A stretch of 64,000 nt of DNA from Accumulibacter sp. (GCA_017302455.1 JAFLDO010000009.1:50467-114466), one strand, 5' to 3'. Counted from the first letter of the stretch, positions 19,719 to 29,826 are shown. Program-made: numbers and translations. The notes: generated from the letters alone by a model not told the origin.

Positions 19719-20504
19719 AGCCGACGCGCCGCCGGCAGCAGGCGAATCGCGGCGAGCGGTCGCGCATGGGTACAGGCAGGCGGCGATGCCGGTGGCGATA
19801 GCATCGGCCATGCGTGTCTGGCGCTGAGGGTCCAGAAGGGCCAACTCTTCGGCGCGGTGCTTGATCACGCCGGCTTCAAACAGCACCGCAGGCAGGGTCG
19901 TGCGGTAGAGCACCACGAGATTGTCGTAGTAGTAGACGGCGTTGGCTGCGTCGGCAGGCTGGCGAGGCTTGCCGGCGAGAGGTTCGGCGTGATGGGTTGC
20001 GGCAAGGAAGCCGGTGCGTCGCAGGCGCGCGCCGATCGCCGACGCGCAGCTCAGGCTGGTGTGGAGATCAGGGTTGTCGTGTGACACGAACAGGGCGAAT
20101 CCGGCGTACTGGTCGGTGTAAGTCTGCACTTTCCCCTGCCATCGCCACTCCTGGAGCAGGTCGGCGTGGACCGAATCATGATGGATCGACAGGAAGAAAT
20201 CGGCGCCTGCCGCCTGTAGGGGCCGGGTAACCAGACTGTCGATGGCACCATCGAAATTGATCGGCCTGACGGCAAGGCCTCGTGCCTGCAGCTCCGCGGC
20301 CAAACGTCGGGCGAGCGCGGCGTTGAAAGCGAACTCAGGGCGGCCGCGGGCGCTGGTGGCACCGGGCTGGCTGAGGGTGTGGCCGACATCAAGCGCCACT
20401 TCAGCGGCTCTCGGCGTAGCCGCCGACAGGCAGAGAAGCGTAAGGATGCTGATGACGTTCAGCCATTGGCTGGCCGAAGTGGCGGTCGGCTGAGTTCTTG
20501 CCAA
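19695..20504 (-). CDS. N-acetylmuramoyl-L-alanine amidase (Amidase_3)
   Basis: 269 residues; cleaves the amide bond between MurNAc and the stem peptide in the periplasm. A signal peptide (about 15-34, ISILTLLCLSAATPRAAE) precedes the amidase domain: VALDVGHTLSQPG (first zinc ligand), ADFFLSIHHDSV (His ligands) and LPAVLFEAGVI (catalytic Glu). The start is a TTG one base after the stop of the upstream DUF1840 gene; no ATG occurs before the domain, and the tight spacing supports coupling. There is no AMIN or SPOR domain, so it is the short form. The C-terminus runs convergently into the MBL gene. Confidence 0.85.
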   Translation of the reverse strand: MARTQPTATSASQWLNVISILTLLCLSAATPRAAEVALDVGHTLSQPGATSARGRPEFAFNAALARRLAAELQARGLAVRPINFDGAIDSLVTRPLQAAGADFFLSIHHDSVHADLLQEWRWQGKVQTYTDQYAGFALFVSHDNPDLHTSLSCASAIGARLRRTGFLAATHHAEPLAGKPRQPADAANAVYYYDNLVVLYRTTLPAVLFEAGVIKHRAEELALLDPQRQTRMADAIATGIAACLYPCATARRDSPAAGGASASQCNDHR

Positions 20505-20505
20505 C

Positions 20506-20838
20506 TCAGAAGTCGCCGGAAGCCTCCCAGAGGACGTATCCGTCCTCCTTGCGCGTCCACTCGAGAAGCTCGATCAAGGGGTAGGCCCGCTGGCCGAGGC
20601 CGACGTGGACGCTCTCCTTCGCGTCCTCGTTCTCATCAGGGGAAACAGCCTCTGCGTGGTCGGGATTCTTGGCGTCGGCGCTGGCTTCACGTAGTCGATG
20701 GATCGCGTCGGGTAACTGCTCGGTGGTGATCACGCCACGCGCATTGCAGTCCTTGCCGACAATTTCGAGGAGTTGACGGGCGACGGGGGCGAACATCATG
20801 ATCTGTCCGGACGTGCTCGAAGTGAATTTGACCAGCAT
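20506..20838 (-). CDS. DUF1840-family protein
   Basis: 110 residues. It starts MLVKFTSSTSGQIMMFAPVA, a characteristic opening of the DUF1840 family, and ends with a conserved acidic/aromatic stretch (YPLIELLEWTRKEDGYVLWE). It is small, soluble and of unknown function, common in betaproteobacteria. The amidase gene begins one base after its stop, so the two form an operon, divergent from the pseudouridine synthase gene. Confidence 0.85.
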   Translation of the reverse strand: MLVKFTSSTSGQIMMFAPVARQLLEIVGKDCNARGVITTEQLPDAIHRLREASADAKNPDHAEAVSPDENEDAKESVHVGLGQRAYPLIELLEWTRKEDGYVLWEASGDF

Positions 20839-21009
20839 GGATCCCGTCTCCTTGAGGTGGGTGGTAAGAGTAGCTATTGTGGGCGCTCCGACAAAGGAGA
20901 ACAATAGGCGCTTTCCAGTGCGGTCCTCGCGGGACCGGCGAAGCCAGGCGGGCGGCCCATGCCGGTCGACTTTCCTTGGGTAGTTCCCCTGCAGTGGTGG
21001 TGCAAGTTG

Positions 21010-21726
21010 ATGGAACTTGAACGTTTGCTCAGATCGCAGGGCTTTGGCAGTCGCGCCGAGTGCCGGGGGCTGGTGTGCACGGGGCGCGTCAGCGTTGAGG
21101 GACGGGTGTGCAACGATCCGCTGGCGCAGTTCGAGCCCGAGGGTCTGAGCTTTGCAGTGGATGGGCAGCCGTGGGCTTACCGGCGATTCGTCTATCTGGC
21201 ACTGAACAAGCCCGCGGGCCATGAGTGCTCGCGGCGGCCGATCCACTATCCGAGCGTGTTTTCGCTGTTGCCGATCCCTCTCGTTCGGCGTGGTGTCCAA
21301 GCGGTTGGCCGGCTGGACGCGGATACGACCGGTCTGCTGCTTCTGACCGACGATGGTGCATTCATTCACGCCTGCACTTCACCGCGGCGGATGGTGCCGA
21401 AAGTCTATGAGGTGAGCACCCGGCATGCGGTGGACGATGGGCAAGTAGCAGCGCTTCTGAGCGGGGTGGTGCTGCACGATGAATCGCAGGCAATCATGGC
21501 GGCGGCCTGTGATCGCCAGGGCGAGCGAAGTCTGCGGTTGACGGTGACGCTGGGCAAGTACCATCTCGTCAAGAGAATGGTGGCGGCTGCCGGTAACCGG
21601 GTCGAGGCGCTACATCGGGTGGCGATCGGTGGCCTGGCGCTCCCGGCGACGCTTGCCGCCGGCCGATGGACATGGCTGGAAGCAGCGGATCTGGCACTGC
21701 TGGCGCCGCGCTCGCTGCCGGGGTAG
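21010..21726 (+). CDS. rsuA: 16S rRNA pseudouridine synthase (RsuA family)
   Basis: 238 residues. N-terminal S4-like RNA-binding domain (MELERLLRSQGFGSRAEC, about 1-55) and the RsuA/RluB/E/F catalytic domain with RLDADTTGLLLLTDDG, whose first Asp after RL is the nucleophile. It modifies a uridine of rRNA, U516 of 16S rRNA in the E. coli RsuA. The ATG at 21010 is preferred because it starts the S4 domain; upstream in-frame codons are not conserved in style. RsuA against RluE/RluF cannot be fully separated by eye. Confidence 0.8.
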   Translation: MELERLLRSQGFGSRAECRGLVCTGRVSVEGRVCNDPLAQFEPEGLSFAVDGQPWAYRRFVYLALNKPAGHECSRRPIHYPSVFSLLPIPLVRRGVQAVGRLDADTTGLLLLTDDGAFIHACTSPRRMVPKVYEVSTRHAVDDGQVAALLSGVVLHDESQAIMAAACDRQGERSLRLTVTLGKYHLVKRMVAAAGNRVEALHRVAIGGLALPATLAAGRWTWLEAADLALLAPRSLPG

Positions 21727-21839
21727 GTAAAGGGTTTGTTTCGAGGGAGGGTTGCTGGTGAGCGGAGTGAGTGTTGATCGACGGTGCTGCCACCGATCGC
21801 CGGCGCGGATGCAGGGTTTTGAATTCGGGATGGGCAGTC

Positions 21840-22751
21840 GTGACGCTGACTGAACTGCGCTACATCGTGACCCTGGCGAGGGAAAGGCATTTCGGTCGGG
21901 CGGCCGAGAGGTGCCACGTCAGCCAGCCGACGTTGTCGGTTGCGCTCAAGAAGGTCGAGCAGAGGTACGGTGTCGTCCTCTTTGAACGGTCGTCGGCTGA
22001 CGTGCGCCTGACGATGATCGGCGAGCAGATCGCGGGGCAAGCGGAGCGGGTGCTCGAGGAAGCGGACAGGCTCAAGGAGATCGTGGTGCAGGGCAAGGAT
22101 CCGCTACAGGGCCCGCTGCGCCTGGGTGTCATCTACACCATAGCGCCGTACCTGTTGCCGCAGCTGATTCCGGCCCTGCACGCGCGCGCACCGAGGATGC
22201 CGCTGTTCCTCCAGGAGAACTTCACAGTCAGTCTGGCAGCTCAGTTGCGGCGTGGCGACCTGGACGTGATCGTGGTGGCGCTGCCTTTCGGCGAGCCGGG
22301 CATCGTCTCGCGCGTGGTCTATGAGGAACCGTTCTGCGTGGTCATGCCGAGCGGGCATCCGTTGGCGCAACAGAGCCTGATCGATGTCGAACAGATGGCG
22401 GCCCACAATCTTCTCCTGCTGGGCAATGGGAACTGCTTCCGGGATCAGGTGGTACAGGCCTGCCCGCAGTTGTCGGCGCCCGGAGGTACCGAGGGCGCTC
22501 TGGAAGGAAGCTCACTGGAGACGGTTCGCTACATGGTGGCCAGCGGTGCCGGCATCTCGGTAGTGCCCGCGTCGGCAGCGGCTTCGTGGCCGCAGGACGA
22601 CTCGCTGTTGCAGTCTCGGCGCTTCAGTCCGCCAGCGCCGGTGCGCCAGGTGGTGATCGCCTGGCGGGCGACCTTCCCGCGGCCCGAGGCGATCGACGTG
22701 TTGCGGGCGGCGATTCTTGATGCGCCGCCCCCGGGCGTGTTGGCGGCGTAA
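21840..22751 (+). CDS. oxyR: Hydrogen peroxide-responsive LysR regulator OxyR
   Basis: 303 residues. LysR winged helix-turn-helix at the N-terminus (TLTELRYIVTLARERHFGRA, QPTLSVALKKVEQRYG) and a periplasmic-binding-like sensor domain. The redox pair of OxyR appears intact: GNCFRDQVVQAC in the sensor corresponds to the Cys199/Cys208 region of E. coli OxyR. The GTG at 21840 is used because it begins the standard LysR N-terminus; upstream in-frame codons are not. It activates antioxidant genes when oxidised. It is convergent with topB and separated from it by a parS site. Confidence 0.92.
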   Translation: MTLTELRYIVTLARERHFGRAAERCHVSQPTLSVALKKVEQRYGVVLFERSSADVRLTMIGEQIAGQAERVLEEADRLKEIVVQGKDPLQGPLRLGVIYTIAPYLLPQLIPALHARAPRMPLFLQENFTVSLAAQLRRGDLDVIVVALPFGEPGIVSRVVYEEPFCVVMPSGHPLAQQSLIDVEQMAAHNLLLLGNGNCFRDQVVQACPQLSAPGGTEGALEGSSLETVRYMVASGAGISVVPASAAASWPQDDSLLQSRRFSPPAPVRQVVIAWRATFPRPEAIDVLRAAILDAPPPGVLAA

Positions 22752-22792
22752 CTGGGCGAGAGTAGTTTTTGTCGAAGCAATGGCGGGGAATC

Positions 22793-22808
22793 TGTTCCAC
22801 GTGGAACA
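22793..22808. promoter_or_regulatory. parS centromere-like site 1
   Basis: The sequence TGTTCCACGTGGAACA is a perfect 16-bp palindrome matching the bacterial parS consensus (GTTYCACGTGRAAC core) bound by ParB. It lies between the convergent oxyR and topB genes, outside coding sequence. parS sites cluster around the replication origin. Confidence 0.9.
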
Positions 22809-22833
22809 GGCGGCAACGATCCGACAACCGGCG

Positions 22834-25431
22834 TCAGCTCGACGAGGCTTTCTTGCGGCTCCGGGTGGTCGTACCACTGGTCGGCGTCGCGGCGTCGCTT
22901 GGCTCGCTGGTCGGCGTGGCCCGGCTTTTTTTTGCCGGGGTTCTGGGCTCGCGTTTCTCGAACTCGAAGCCGACCTTGCCATCGGCACCGCGTACGAGGT
23001 AGGCCGAGAACTTGCGACGTGTGCGGGCGGACACAAAGTTTCTGAGGAGGTCAGTCCGACCGCTGCTGAGAAGCTTCTGCATTTGCTCGGCTTCCACGGT
23101 TTGTTGCAGAATCACCTTGCCTGAACGGAAGTCGCAGGTCTTGGCGCTGCCTTGTGATCGCTCGCAGACATAGGCCATCCCGTGCTCGAAGACCGAGGCC
23201 CCGCATTTTGGGCAAGGGCCCAGCGTTTCGCTCTGCGAGAAGTCGACCTCTTCGGCAGGACCATCGGCGCCGGCGCTACCTTGCCCGAAGTCGAATTCCG
23301 GGGAGTTGTCGGCGTTGAGTTGGATGATGGCGTTGAAGGGACGGCCCATCTTGTTGCGGAAACCACTGAGTGGGCCGATTCGGCGACGGGTCAACAGCTC
23401 TTCGATCTCGCTGGCCTCGAACTGGCGGCCGGCGACTATCTTCCAGAGGGAGAAGTCACAGGCCTGGCACTGGAATTTCTTGTAGGTTTCCTTGATCAAG
23501 GCGCCGCACTTGGGGCAAGGCGTCGATAGCTCGCCGAAGTCGCCGGGAATGGTGTCGCTATCGTAGCTTTTCGCACGGTCCACGATTCTTTGCGTCATGG
23601 CTGCGATTTCCTTCATGAACGCTGTTCGTGCCAGCTCGCCTCGTTCCATGCGCGCGAGCTTCCACTCCCATTCGCCGGTCAGTTCGGGGGCGGTCAGCTC
23701 TGGAATCCCCAGTCCGTTGAGCAGCGTCATCAGGGAGAAAGCCTTGGCCGTCGGTTGCAACTCGCGACCCTCCCGCTGCAGGTACTGCTCAGCGAGCAGG
23801 TTCTCAATGATCTGGGCGCGTGTGGCAGGGGTGCCCAGACCGCGCCCCGCCATGGCCGCCCGTAGCTCCTCATCGTCCATGGCCTTGCCGGCCCCCTCCA
23901 TGGCCGTCAGCAAACTGGCCTCGGAGTAGCGAGCCGGTGGCCGCGTCTGATGTGCGCTGAGCAGCATCTCGCTGGCATGCACCCGTTCGCCCGCTTGCAC
24001 CGCAACCAGATTGCCCTCCTCGCCCTCTTGCCCTTCACGCCCGTACACGGCCAGCCAACCCGGGTTAACCAGCACCTTGCCCTCGGTCTTGAAAGGTTCG
24101 CCGGCGACGCGCGTGATGCGCGTGGTGATCAGGTACTCCGCTGCCGGATGGAAGACGGCGAGGAAGCGCTTGACGACCATGTCGTAGAGCTTCATTTCCG
24201 GTTCCGAGAGGTGCTTTGGCGCTTGTAGCGTCGGGATGATCGCGAAGTGGTCGGAGACCTTGGCGTTGTTGAAGATGCGCTTGTTGGGCACGACCCAGTT
24301 GCTGGCGAGTATCCTGCCGGCGAAAGGCGCGTAGCGAGCCAGCGTCTGCTCGTCGTGGCCTTTTCCGACACCCTCGCCGGTCAGCATCGATAAGGTGCTG
24401 AGCACCGTCTGGCGATAGTCCTCGGGAAGCGCGCGCGAGTCAGTACGCGGATAGGTCAGGATCTTGTGCTTTTCGTACAGTGCCTGGGCAAGTCCGAGGG
24501 TCGCCTTCGCAGAGAAGCCGAAACGGCCGTTCGCTTCGCGTTGCAGACTGGTCAGGTCGAACAACAGCGGCGACAATTGCGTCGATGCCTTGGACTCCTC
24601 ACTAACGTCGCCGTCCTGGTCGGCACATTTGTTCTGCAAGGCCAGCGCGCGGCTCTCATCCCACAGCCGGTCGGCACGCGCATGTTCGTCATCGTCCTTG
24701 CCCTTGAAGTTCTCATCGAACCAGCGCCCACGGTAGTCGCCCGCGGCGCAGGCGAAAACACCGTCGAGTTCCCAGTAAGCGCGAGCCACGAACTTGCGTA
24801 TGCGGTCTTCGCGGTCGACCATCAATGCCAAGGTTGGCGTCTGCACGCGACCAACGGTAGTCAGATGGAAGCCGCCGGTCTTTGAATTGAAGGCGGTCAT
24901 CGCACGTGTTCCGTTGATGCCGACGAGCCAGTCCGATTCGGAGCGACAGACTGCGGCGTCGCCCAGACCCTGCATCTCGGTGCCGCTGCGCAGACGGGAG
25001 AAACCTTCCCGGATCGCCTGGGGGGTCATCGACTGGAGCCAGAGTCGTTCAACCGGCTTCGCGTTCCCGGCGTGCTGGTTGATGTAGTTGAAGATCAACT
25101 CGCCTTCGCGCCCGGCGTCACAGGCATTGATCAGGCCGGCAACATCCTTGCGCTTGATCAGGCGGACGAGCAGTTTGAGACGCGACTCGGTTTTCGCAAT
25201 CGGCTGCAACGCAAAGTGAGGCGGAATCACCGGCAGGTGTGCGAACGACCACTTGCCGCGTTTGACCTCGTACTCTTCGGGACAGGCGAGCTCCAGCAGG
25301 TGACCAATCGCCGAGGAAAGGACGTACTCGTCACCCTCATAGTAGTCGTCGTGCCGGACAAAGCCGCCGAGCGCGCGCGCGACGTCGGCGGCGACGGAAG
25401 GTTTCTCGGTGATGATCAGTTTCTTGCTCAT
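22834..25431 (-). CDS. topB: DNA topoisomerase III
   Basis: 865 residues. Type IA topoisomerase: Toprim domain at the N-terminus (MSKKLIITEKPSVAADVARA, LINACDAGREGELIF), a central decatenation part with the active-site Tyr in ILTYPRTDSRALPEDY, and a C-terminal region with two zinc-ribbon-like elements (CPKCGALIK...CQAC and CPKCGASVF...C). It ends in a basic Ser/Thr tail. It resolves catenanes and recombination intermediates. The initial ATG at 25431 fits the family N-terminus. It lies upstream of the smg-dprA block, all on the minus strand. Confidence 0.96.
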   Translation of the reverse strand: MSKKLIITEKPSVAADVARALGGFVRHDDYYEGDEYVLSSAIGHLLELACPEEYEVKRGKWSFAHLPVIPPHFALQPIAKTESRLKLLVRLIKRKDVAGLINACDAGREGELIFNYINQHAGNAKPVERLWLQSMTPQAIREGFSRLRSGTEMQGLGDAAVCRSESDWLVGINGTRAMTAFNSKTGGFHLTTVGRVQTPTLALMVDREDRIRKFVARAYWELDGVFACAAGDYRGRWFDENFKGKDDDEHARADRLWDESRALALQNKCADQDGDVSEESKASTQLSPLLFDLTSLQREANGRFGFSAKATLGLAQALYEKHKILTYPRTDSRALPEDYRQTVLSTLSMLTGEGVGKGHDEQTLARYAPFAGRILASNWVVPNKRIFNNAKVSDHFAIIPTLQAPKHLSEPEMKLYDMVVKRFLAVFHPAAEYLITTRITRVAGEPFKTEGKVLVNPGWLAVYGREGQEGEEGNLVAVQAGERVHASEMLLSAHQTRPPARYSEASLLTAMEGAGKAMDDEELRAAMAGRGLGTPATRAQIIENLLAEQYLQREGRELQPTAKAFSLMTLLNGLGIPELTAPELTGEWEWKLARMERGELARTAFMKEIAAMTQRIVDRAKSYDSDTIPGDFGELSTPCPKCGALIKETYKKFQCQACDFSLWKIVAGRQFEASEIEELLTRRRIGPLSGFRNKMGRPFNAIIQLNADNSPEFDFGQGSAGADGPAEEVDFSQSETLGPCPKCGASVFEHGMAYVCERSQGSAKTCDFRSGKVILQQTVEAEQMQKLLSSGRTDLLRNFVSARTRRKFSAYLVRGADGKVGFEFEKREPRTPAKKSRATPTSEPSDAATPTSGTTTRSRKKASSS

Positions 25432-25574
25432 GGGAACCTTAATCAGCCCGGGAGAGTGGGGAATGTGGTGTTTGCGGGATGGTCAGACGGCACCGGCCCG
25501 CGAACCATGATAAGAGCACACCGCCGTGCTTGGCAAGCAAGCACGGCGCAACAGGCTATGGTGCGCAAGGACCG

Positions 25575-26024
25575 CTAGTGCAGCGGGTGGGCGTCGCCGG
25601 CGTCGAGAAGCTCCTCGACAATCAGGGGCTCGAGGTCCTGTTCGCGGCTCCACAGAACCATCAGGACGATGATCTTGAACTTGCCAATGGGGACAGGATC
25701 GTCGTCGAGCATCATCGCACGTTCGACGACCAGTTCGCGCATGCCCGGGCTCAGCAACCCGCTCGCTTCAAGGAAGGCGATGAAGCCGAGGCAATCGGCG
25801 CCGAGTTTGCGCTGTTCTTCGGGCACGTAGATGCGCATCGCCCGATGGCCGTCGGGCCAGTCGAGCAGCGGTGCGCCCTTGAGGCCGTCCAGCCAGCGAA
25901 GTGCGACGCCGATCGCCTCGTCGTTGAAGCCGACGGCGCTCAACCTTCGTCTGAGGGTTCGGGTCTTGGGGCGAGCACTGAAGTCGTGGTAGTTCGCGAA
26001 GAGGTAAACCAGGATGTCGATCAT
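25575..26024 (-). CDS. smg: Smg family protein (DUF494)
   Basis: 149 residues. The opening MIDILVYLFANYHDF and the acidic C-terminal part are typical of Smg/DUF494, a small cytoplasmic protein of unknown function nearly always encoded next to dprA, as here. The gap to dprA is 12 bases. Length and context agree with the family. Confidence 0.93.
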   Translation of the reverse strand: MIDILVYLFANYHDFSARPKTRTLRRRLSAVGFNDEAIGVALRWLDGLKGAPLLDWPDGHRAMRIYVPEEQRKLGADCLGFIAFLEASGLLSPGMRELVVERAMMLDDDPVPIGKFKIIVLMVLWSREQDLEPLIVEELLDAGDAHPLH

Positions 26025-26036
26025 CAGAAAGGGCTC

Positions 26037-27128
26037 TCAGGCTTGGGAAATCCGTTGATAGTGGCCGCCGGGCAAACAGGCGACCTGACCATCCAGCTCC
26101 AGATGCAGGAGAATCACCGAAACCGCGTCGGCCGTCAAGCCACTGCGCTGCGTCAGTTCGTCGAGGCTGCACGGATCAAAACCCATGGCAAGCAGCAGGC
26201 TACCAGCTTCCGCAGCGTCTGCCGTGGCGCTGGCGGGTCTGTCGGCAGGAGCGCTGGCCCAGCCGATTTCCTCGATAACATCGGCTACCGCCTCGGCCAG
26301 CTTGGCCCCCTGCTTGATCAGCCTGTGACAGCCGCGCGACTGCGGCGAGTGAATCGATCCCGGAATGGCGAAGACTTCTCGCCCTTGCTCGGCGGCAAGG
26401 CGAGCAGTAATCAGGGAGCCACTCTCGGTCGTCGCCTCGACCACCAGCACGCCACGGGAGATGCCGGAAATCAACCGGTTCCGACGCGGGAAGTTGGCTG
26501 CGGCGGGTGGCGTGGCCAGCGGGAACTCCGAGGCGATGGCCCCCCGGGCGGCGATGTCGAAGGCGAGTTGTTGGTTCGCCGCGGGGTAGATGCGATCGAT
26601 GCCGGTACCGATGAAAGCGATCGTGTTGCCGGTCGCGTTCAGCGCGCCGCGATGAGCGGCCGCATCGATTCCGAGAGCGAGACCGCTGACGACGCCGAGG
26701 CCTGCTTCGGCGAAGGCCGCGGCGAAGCGCTCGGCGTTGCCACGGCCCTGTGGTGTGGGGTTCCGGCTGCCAACGACGGCCAGCGCAGGCTGATTGAGCA
26801 GGGAGAGGCGACCGCGGACGTACAACAGCGTTGGCGGGTCGGGTATCTGCAGCAGCGCTTGCGGATACTCGGGGTCGGCCAGGCAGACCAGATGCTGATT
26901 GGTACCGTTTGCCCAAGCGAGAGCCCGGTCGACCGCCGCACGATTGTCGGTGTCGAGCAGAAGCCTTGCTGTCCGGTCGCCGATGACATCGCCGAGCGCG
27001 CTGCGACCGGCTGTGAAGATTGCCTCGGGCAGCCCGAAGGCCTTCAGCAGCTTGCGTTGCGATTCGCCGCCAACACCGGGAACCAGCGTCAGTCGCAGCC
27101 AGCCGGCCGACGATTCGGCCGCATCCAT
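26037..27128 (-). CDS. dprA: DNA-processing protein DprA
   Basis: 363 residues. It protects incoming single-stranded DNA and loads RecA in natural transformation. N-terminal SAM-like helices, then a Rossmann fold with VVGSRNPTPQGRGNAERFA and GLGVVSGLALGIDAAAH, and a C-terminal winged helix (DELTQRSGLTADAVSVILLH). It sits 12 bases upstream of smg and 2 bases downstream of the LysM gene, in a minus-strand operon. Confidence 0.95.
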   Translation of the reverse strand: MDAAESSAGWLRLTLVPGVGGESQRKLLKAFGLPEAIFTAGRSALGDVIGDRTARLLLDTDNRAAVDRALAWANGTNQHLVCLADPEYPQALLQIPDPPTLLYVRGRLSLLNQPALAVVGSRNPTPQGRGNAERFAAAFAEAGLGVVSGLALGIDAAAHRGALNATGNTIAFIGTGIDRIYPAANQQLAFDIAARGAIASEFPLATPPAAANFPRRNRLISGISRGVLVVEATTESGSLITARLAAEQGREVFAIPGSIHSPQSRGCHRLIKQGAKLAEAVADVIEEIGWASAPADRPASATADAAEAGSLLLAMGFDPCSLDELTQRSGLTADAVSVILLHLELDGQVACLPGGHYQRISQA

Positions 27129-27130
27129 GG

Positions 27131-28150
27131 CTAGGGAGTACGGGCGAAGTCGTTGACTTCGACAGTGCCTTCGGACTGCACGATCAGGCCGTAAGAAATG
27201 CGCTGAAAGGTTCGGAAGACGAAGAGCAGGCCGACGCGCAGCACGGGAATCTGGACCGTTTCCTTGCGGTCGTTCTCCTCGCGCGCGACCGCCGTACGGT
27301 TGCGCTGGAGAGCCAGGACATGGCCGATCTCTATGCCGTCCGCCGCGCCGCGATTGATCGAGACAATCGACCCGCGTCCGGCGGCGTCGACGCCGCCATA
27401 GACGGAAATCACGCGGCCGTCGACGGAAAAGTCGGGCTTGTGTGGGACATAGGCGACGAGCGGCGGACGGATGGCCGGCAGCAGGCGATCACCACGACCA
27501 ATCTCCTCCTTCATGCTGATAACCTGGAAGGTGGCGGGATTGCCGGGTTCGAGCTGTCGCGCGGTGCCCAGGTAATAGGCTTCGTAGCCGAGAACCTCGT
27601 TGGTTTCAGGATCATTGAGTGGCTTGCCGCTCCGATAGATCTGCCACGCCACCTTGTCCGGATCGGCGTTGACCACGTAGGCCAGATCACCGTTACCAAT
27701 GAATACGCGATCCTGCTGGGTGGCGATGATGCGCGCCGCGCTGTCCAGGGCGTTCGCTTCGACAATCAATGGATCTGAGAGGAAGGGCCGGATGACGTTC
27801 GGAGGAATAGCCGGGATGCTTTCCTCGATGGCTTCCGAATAGACTTGCGGTACCAGCCGGGCGCGTTGCAGACGCAGGCGCGGATCGCCCCGTGCATCGC
27901 GTTCGAGAACTATGACATCACCCGGAAAGATGCGATGCGGGTTCCTGATCTCTTCGCGATTCATCCGCCAGATTTCCGGCCAGCGCCAAGGTTCCTTGAG
28001 GAATTTCCCGGAAATGGCCCAAAGGGTGTCGCCCGGTAGCACGACATGGCGCTCCGGCGCGCCGGCGGCGAGCTGCAGCTCCTGGGCGCTGACACTGCTG
28101 AGAGCAGCACTGGCCATGGCCAGAATGAACGCGAACATAATGCGGGTCAT
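27131..28150 (-). CDS. Exported LysM-domain protein
   Basis: 339 residues. Signal peptide (MTRIMFAFILAMASAALSSV, cleavage near SAQ), then a LysM peptidoglycan-binding domain (residues about 35-85: HVVLPGDTLWAISGKFLKEP, NPHRIFPGDVIVLE). The rest is beta-rich and unassigned, and is conserved in length with proteins found upstream of dprA in betaproteobacteria. The ATG at 28150 has GAGG upstream; an in-frame start 30 bases earlier is less likely because it would precede the signal peptide. The gene leads the minus-strand operon to dprA and smg, divergent from def. Confidence 0.88.
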   Translation of the reverse strand: MTRIMFAFILAMASAALSSVSAQELQLAAGAPERHVVLPGDTLWAISGKFLKEPWRWPEIWRMNREEIRNPHRIFPGDVIVLERDARGDPRLRLQRARLVPQVYSEAIEESIPAIPPNVIRPFLSDPLIVEANALDSAARIIATQQDRVFIGNGDLAYVVNADPDKVAWQIYRSGKPLNDPETNEVLGYEAYYLGTARQLEPGNPATFQVISMKEEIGRGDRLLPAIRPPLVAYVPHKPDFSVDGRVISVYGGVDAAGRGSIVSINRGAADGIEIGHVLALQRNRTAVAREENDRKETVQIPVLRVGLLFVFRTFQRISYGLIVQSEGTVEVNDFARTP

Positions 28151-28327
28151 CGTGTTATCCTCGTACGAGCGGTCGCACACCCGGGGGGAACCCCCGGTAC
28201 AGGTTTCTGTCTGCCGTGTTGGGCGGGCTTGTTGCCGACGTCATCGAGCGTGTCGTGCAAGGGGCGCCGGTATCTCAAGACACTACGTTAGATTCTGCAC
28301 GCAGTTATTTCTTCGATCAAGCTTTTT

Positions 28328-28831
28328 ATGTCGCTACTACCGATCCTCCGCTTTCCCGACCCGCGCCTGAGAAAGGTCGCCGCGCGCGTCGACAAGATTG
28401 ACGACGGCATTCGCCGTCTGGCGCGTGACATGGCCGAAACGATGTACGAAGCTCCCGGGATCGGCTTGGCGGCGACACAGGTGGATGTGCACGCGCGCGT
28501 CATTGTCGTCGATGCTTCGGAAACCAGGGACCAGCTGTTGACCTTGATCAACCCCGAGATTCTGCAACAGGATGGACTGCAGGTGTGCGAGGAAGGCTGC
28601 CTGTCGGTGCCCGGGGTATACGACAAGGTCGAGCGCGCCGAACACGTCGTTGTCCGCTACCAGGACCTGGACGGAGCCGAGCAGACGGTCGACGCCACGG
28701 GCCTGTTGGCTGTTTGCCTGCAGCACGAGATAGACCACCTGCAGGGTCGCGTTTTCGTGGAACATCTTTCGCAGTTGAAGCAGTTGCGCATCAGGAACAA
28801 GCTCGCCAAGCAGGCGCGAATCACCGCATGA
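28328..28831 (+). CDS. def: Peptide deformylase
   Basis: 167 residues. It removes the formyl group from the initiator Met. All three motifs are seen: [18 protein letters not shown] and [11 protein letters not shown] (metal ligands Cys and two His, catalytic Glu). Its stop overlaps the fmt start (ATGA). The RBS is weak. The promoter must lie in the 177 bases shared with the divergent LysM gene. Confidence 0.97.
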   Translation: MSLLPILRFPDPRLRKVAARVDKIDDGIRRLARDMAETMYEAPGIGLAATQVDVHARVIVVDASETRDQLLTLINPEILQQDGLQVCEEGCLSVPGVYDKVERAEHVVVRYQDLDGAEQTVDATGLLAVCLQHEIDHLQGRVFVEHLSQLKQLRIRNKLAKQARITA

Positions 28832-29754
28832 GGCTGGTCTTCGCGGGTACGCCGGAGTTCGCCGCGCTGGCCCTGCGGCAGATCCTGGCTGCTGGCCACC
28901 AGGTGGTGCTGGTGCTGACGCAGCCGGATCGGCCCTCCGGGCGCGGGATGGCTCTGCGAGCCTCGCCGGTCAAGGAACTGGCCAACGCGGCGGGGCTCGA
29001 GGTATTTCAACCGCCGACACTGAGAGATGCCCTTGTGCAGCAGAGAATCCGCGCTGCGGGCGCCGAGGCGATGGTCGTCGCCGCCTATGGCCTCATCCTG
29101 CCGCAGGCCGTACTCGACATGCCGTCCCACGGCTGTATCAATATTCATGCTTCCCTGCTGCCGCGCTGGCGTGGCGCTGCGCCGATCCAACGGGCGATCC
29201 TTGCCGGTGATCAGGAGACGGGCGTGTCCATCATGCAGATGGAGGCCGGGCTCGACAGTGGTCCCGTTCTCCTGTCGGCGAGCGTGCCCATCAGCGACAC
29301 CGATACCGCTGCCTCGCTGCACGAGACGCTGGCACTGCTGGGCGCCCGTTTGGTCGTCGATGTCCTGGCGCGCCTGCCGTTGCCAGCCAGCCCGCAACCG
29401 GAAGTGGGCATCACCTACGCGGCCAAGATCGACAAGGCGGAGGCCAGTCTCGACTGGCACCGCCCGGCTTGGCAACTGGCCCGTCAGGTGAGGGCCTTCA
29501 ACCCCTTTCCGGGTTCCACTTGCTGCCTCGACGACGTTCCGCTCAAGGTCTGGCGGGCTGAGGCGGTGGCTGGCGACGGGCGGCCGGGCATGGTCCTCAG
29601 GGTTGAACGCGACGGTGTCGTGGTCGCCTGCGGCGAGCAGGCGTTGCGCCTCGGCGAGTTGCAGAAGGCTGGCGGCAGACGCCTGTCGGCCGCCCAGTAT
29701 CTGGCCGGCACGGCGCTCTCGCCGGGAGCTTGCTGCGCCTTGTCGGGTTCTTGA
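28828..29754 (+). CDS. fmt: Methionyl-tRNA formyltransferase
   Basis: 308 residues. It formylates initiator Met-tRNA using 10-formyl-tetrahydrofolate. The N-terminal catalytic domain starts [18 protein letters not shown] and holds [17 protein letters not shown] and [17 protein letters not shown]; the C-terminal OB-like domain follows. The ATG overlaps the def stop by four bases, so translation is coupled. Confidence 0.97.
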   Translation: MRLVFAGTPEFAALALRQILAAGHQVVLVLTQPDRPSGRGMALRASPVKELANAAGLEVFQPPTLRDALVQQRIRAAGAEAMVVAAYGLILPQAVLDMPSHGCINIHASLLPRWRGAAPIQRAILAGDQETGVSIMQMEAGLDSGPVLLSASVPISDTDTAASLHETLALLGARLVVDVLARLPLPASPQPEVGITYAAKIDKAEASLDWHRPAWQLARQVRAFNPFPGSTCCLDDVPLKVWRAEAVAGDGRPGMVLRVERDGVVVACGEQALRLGELQKAGGRRLSAAQYLAGTALSPGACCALSGS

Positions 29755-29826
29755 AATCGCTCGTCGCTACCCCATCTAGCGCCTCACTGGCAGGCTACTC
29801 GTCCTGCGCTCATGGAGGTCTCCGAG

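Noticed and set aside
25479..27134. 551-codon plus-strand open frame across smg and dprA
   Set aside because: It is antisense to two well-supported genes, has no RBS or recognisable domain, and is Gln/Arg/Gly-rich as expected from reading high-GC genes backwards.
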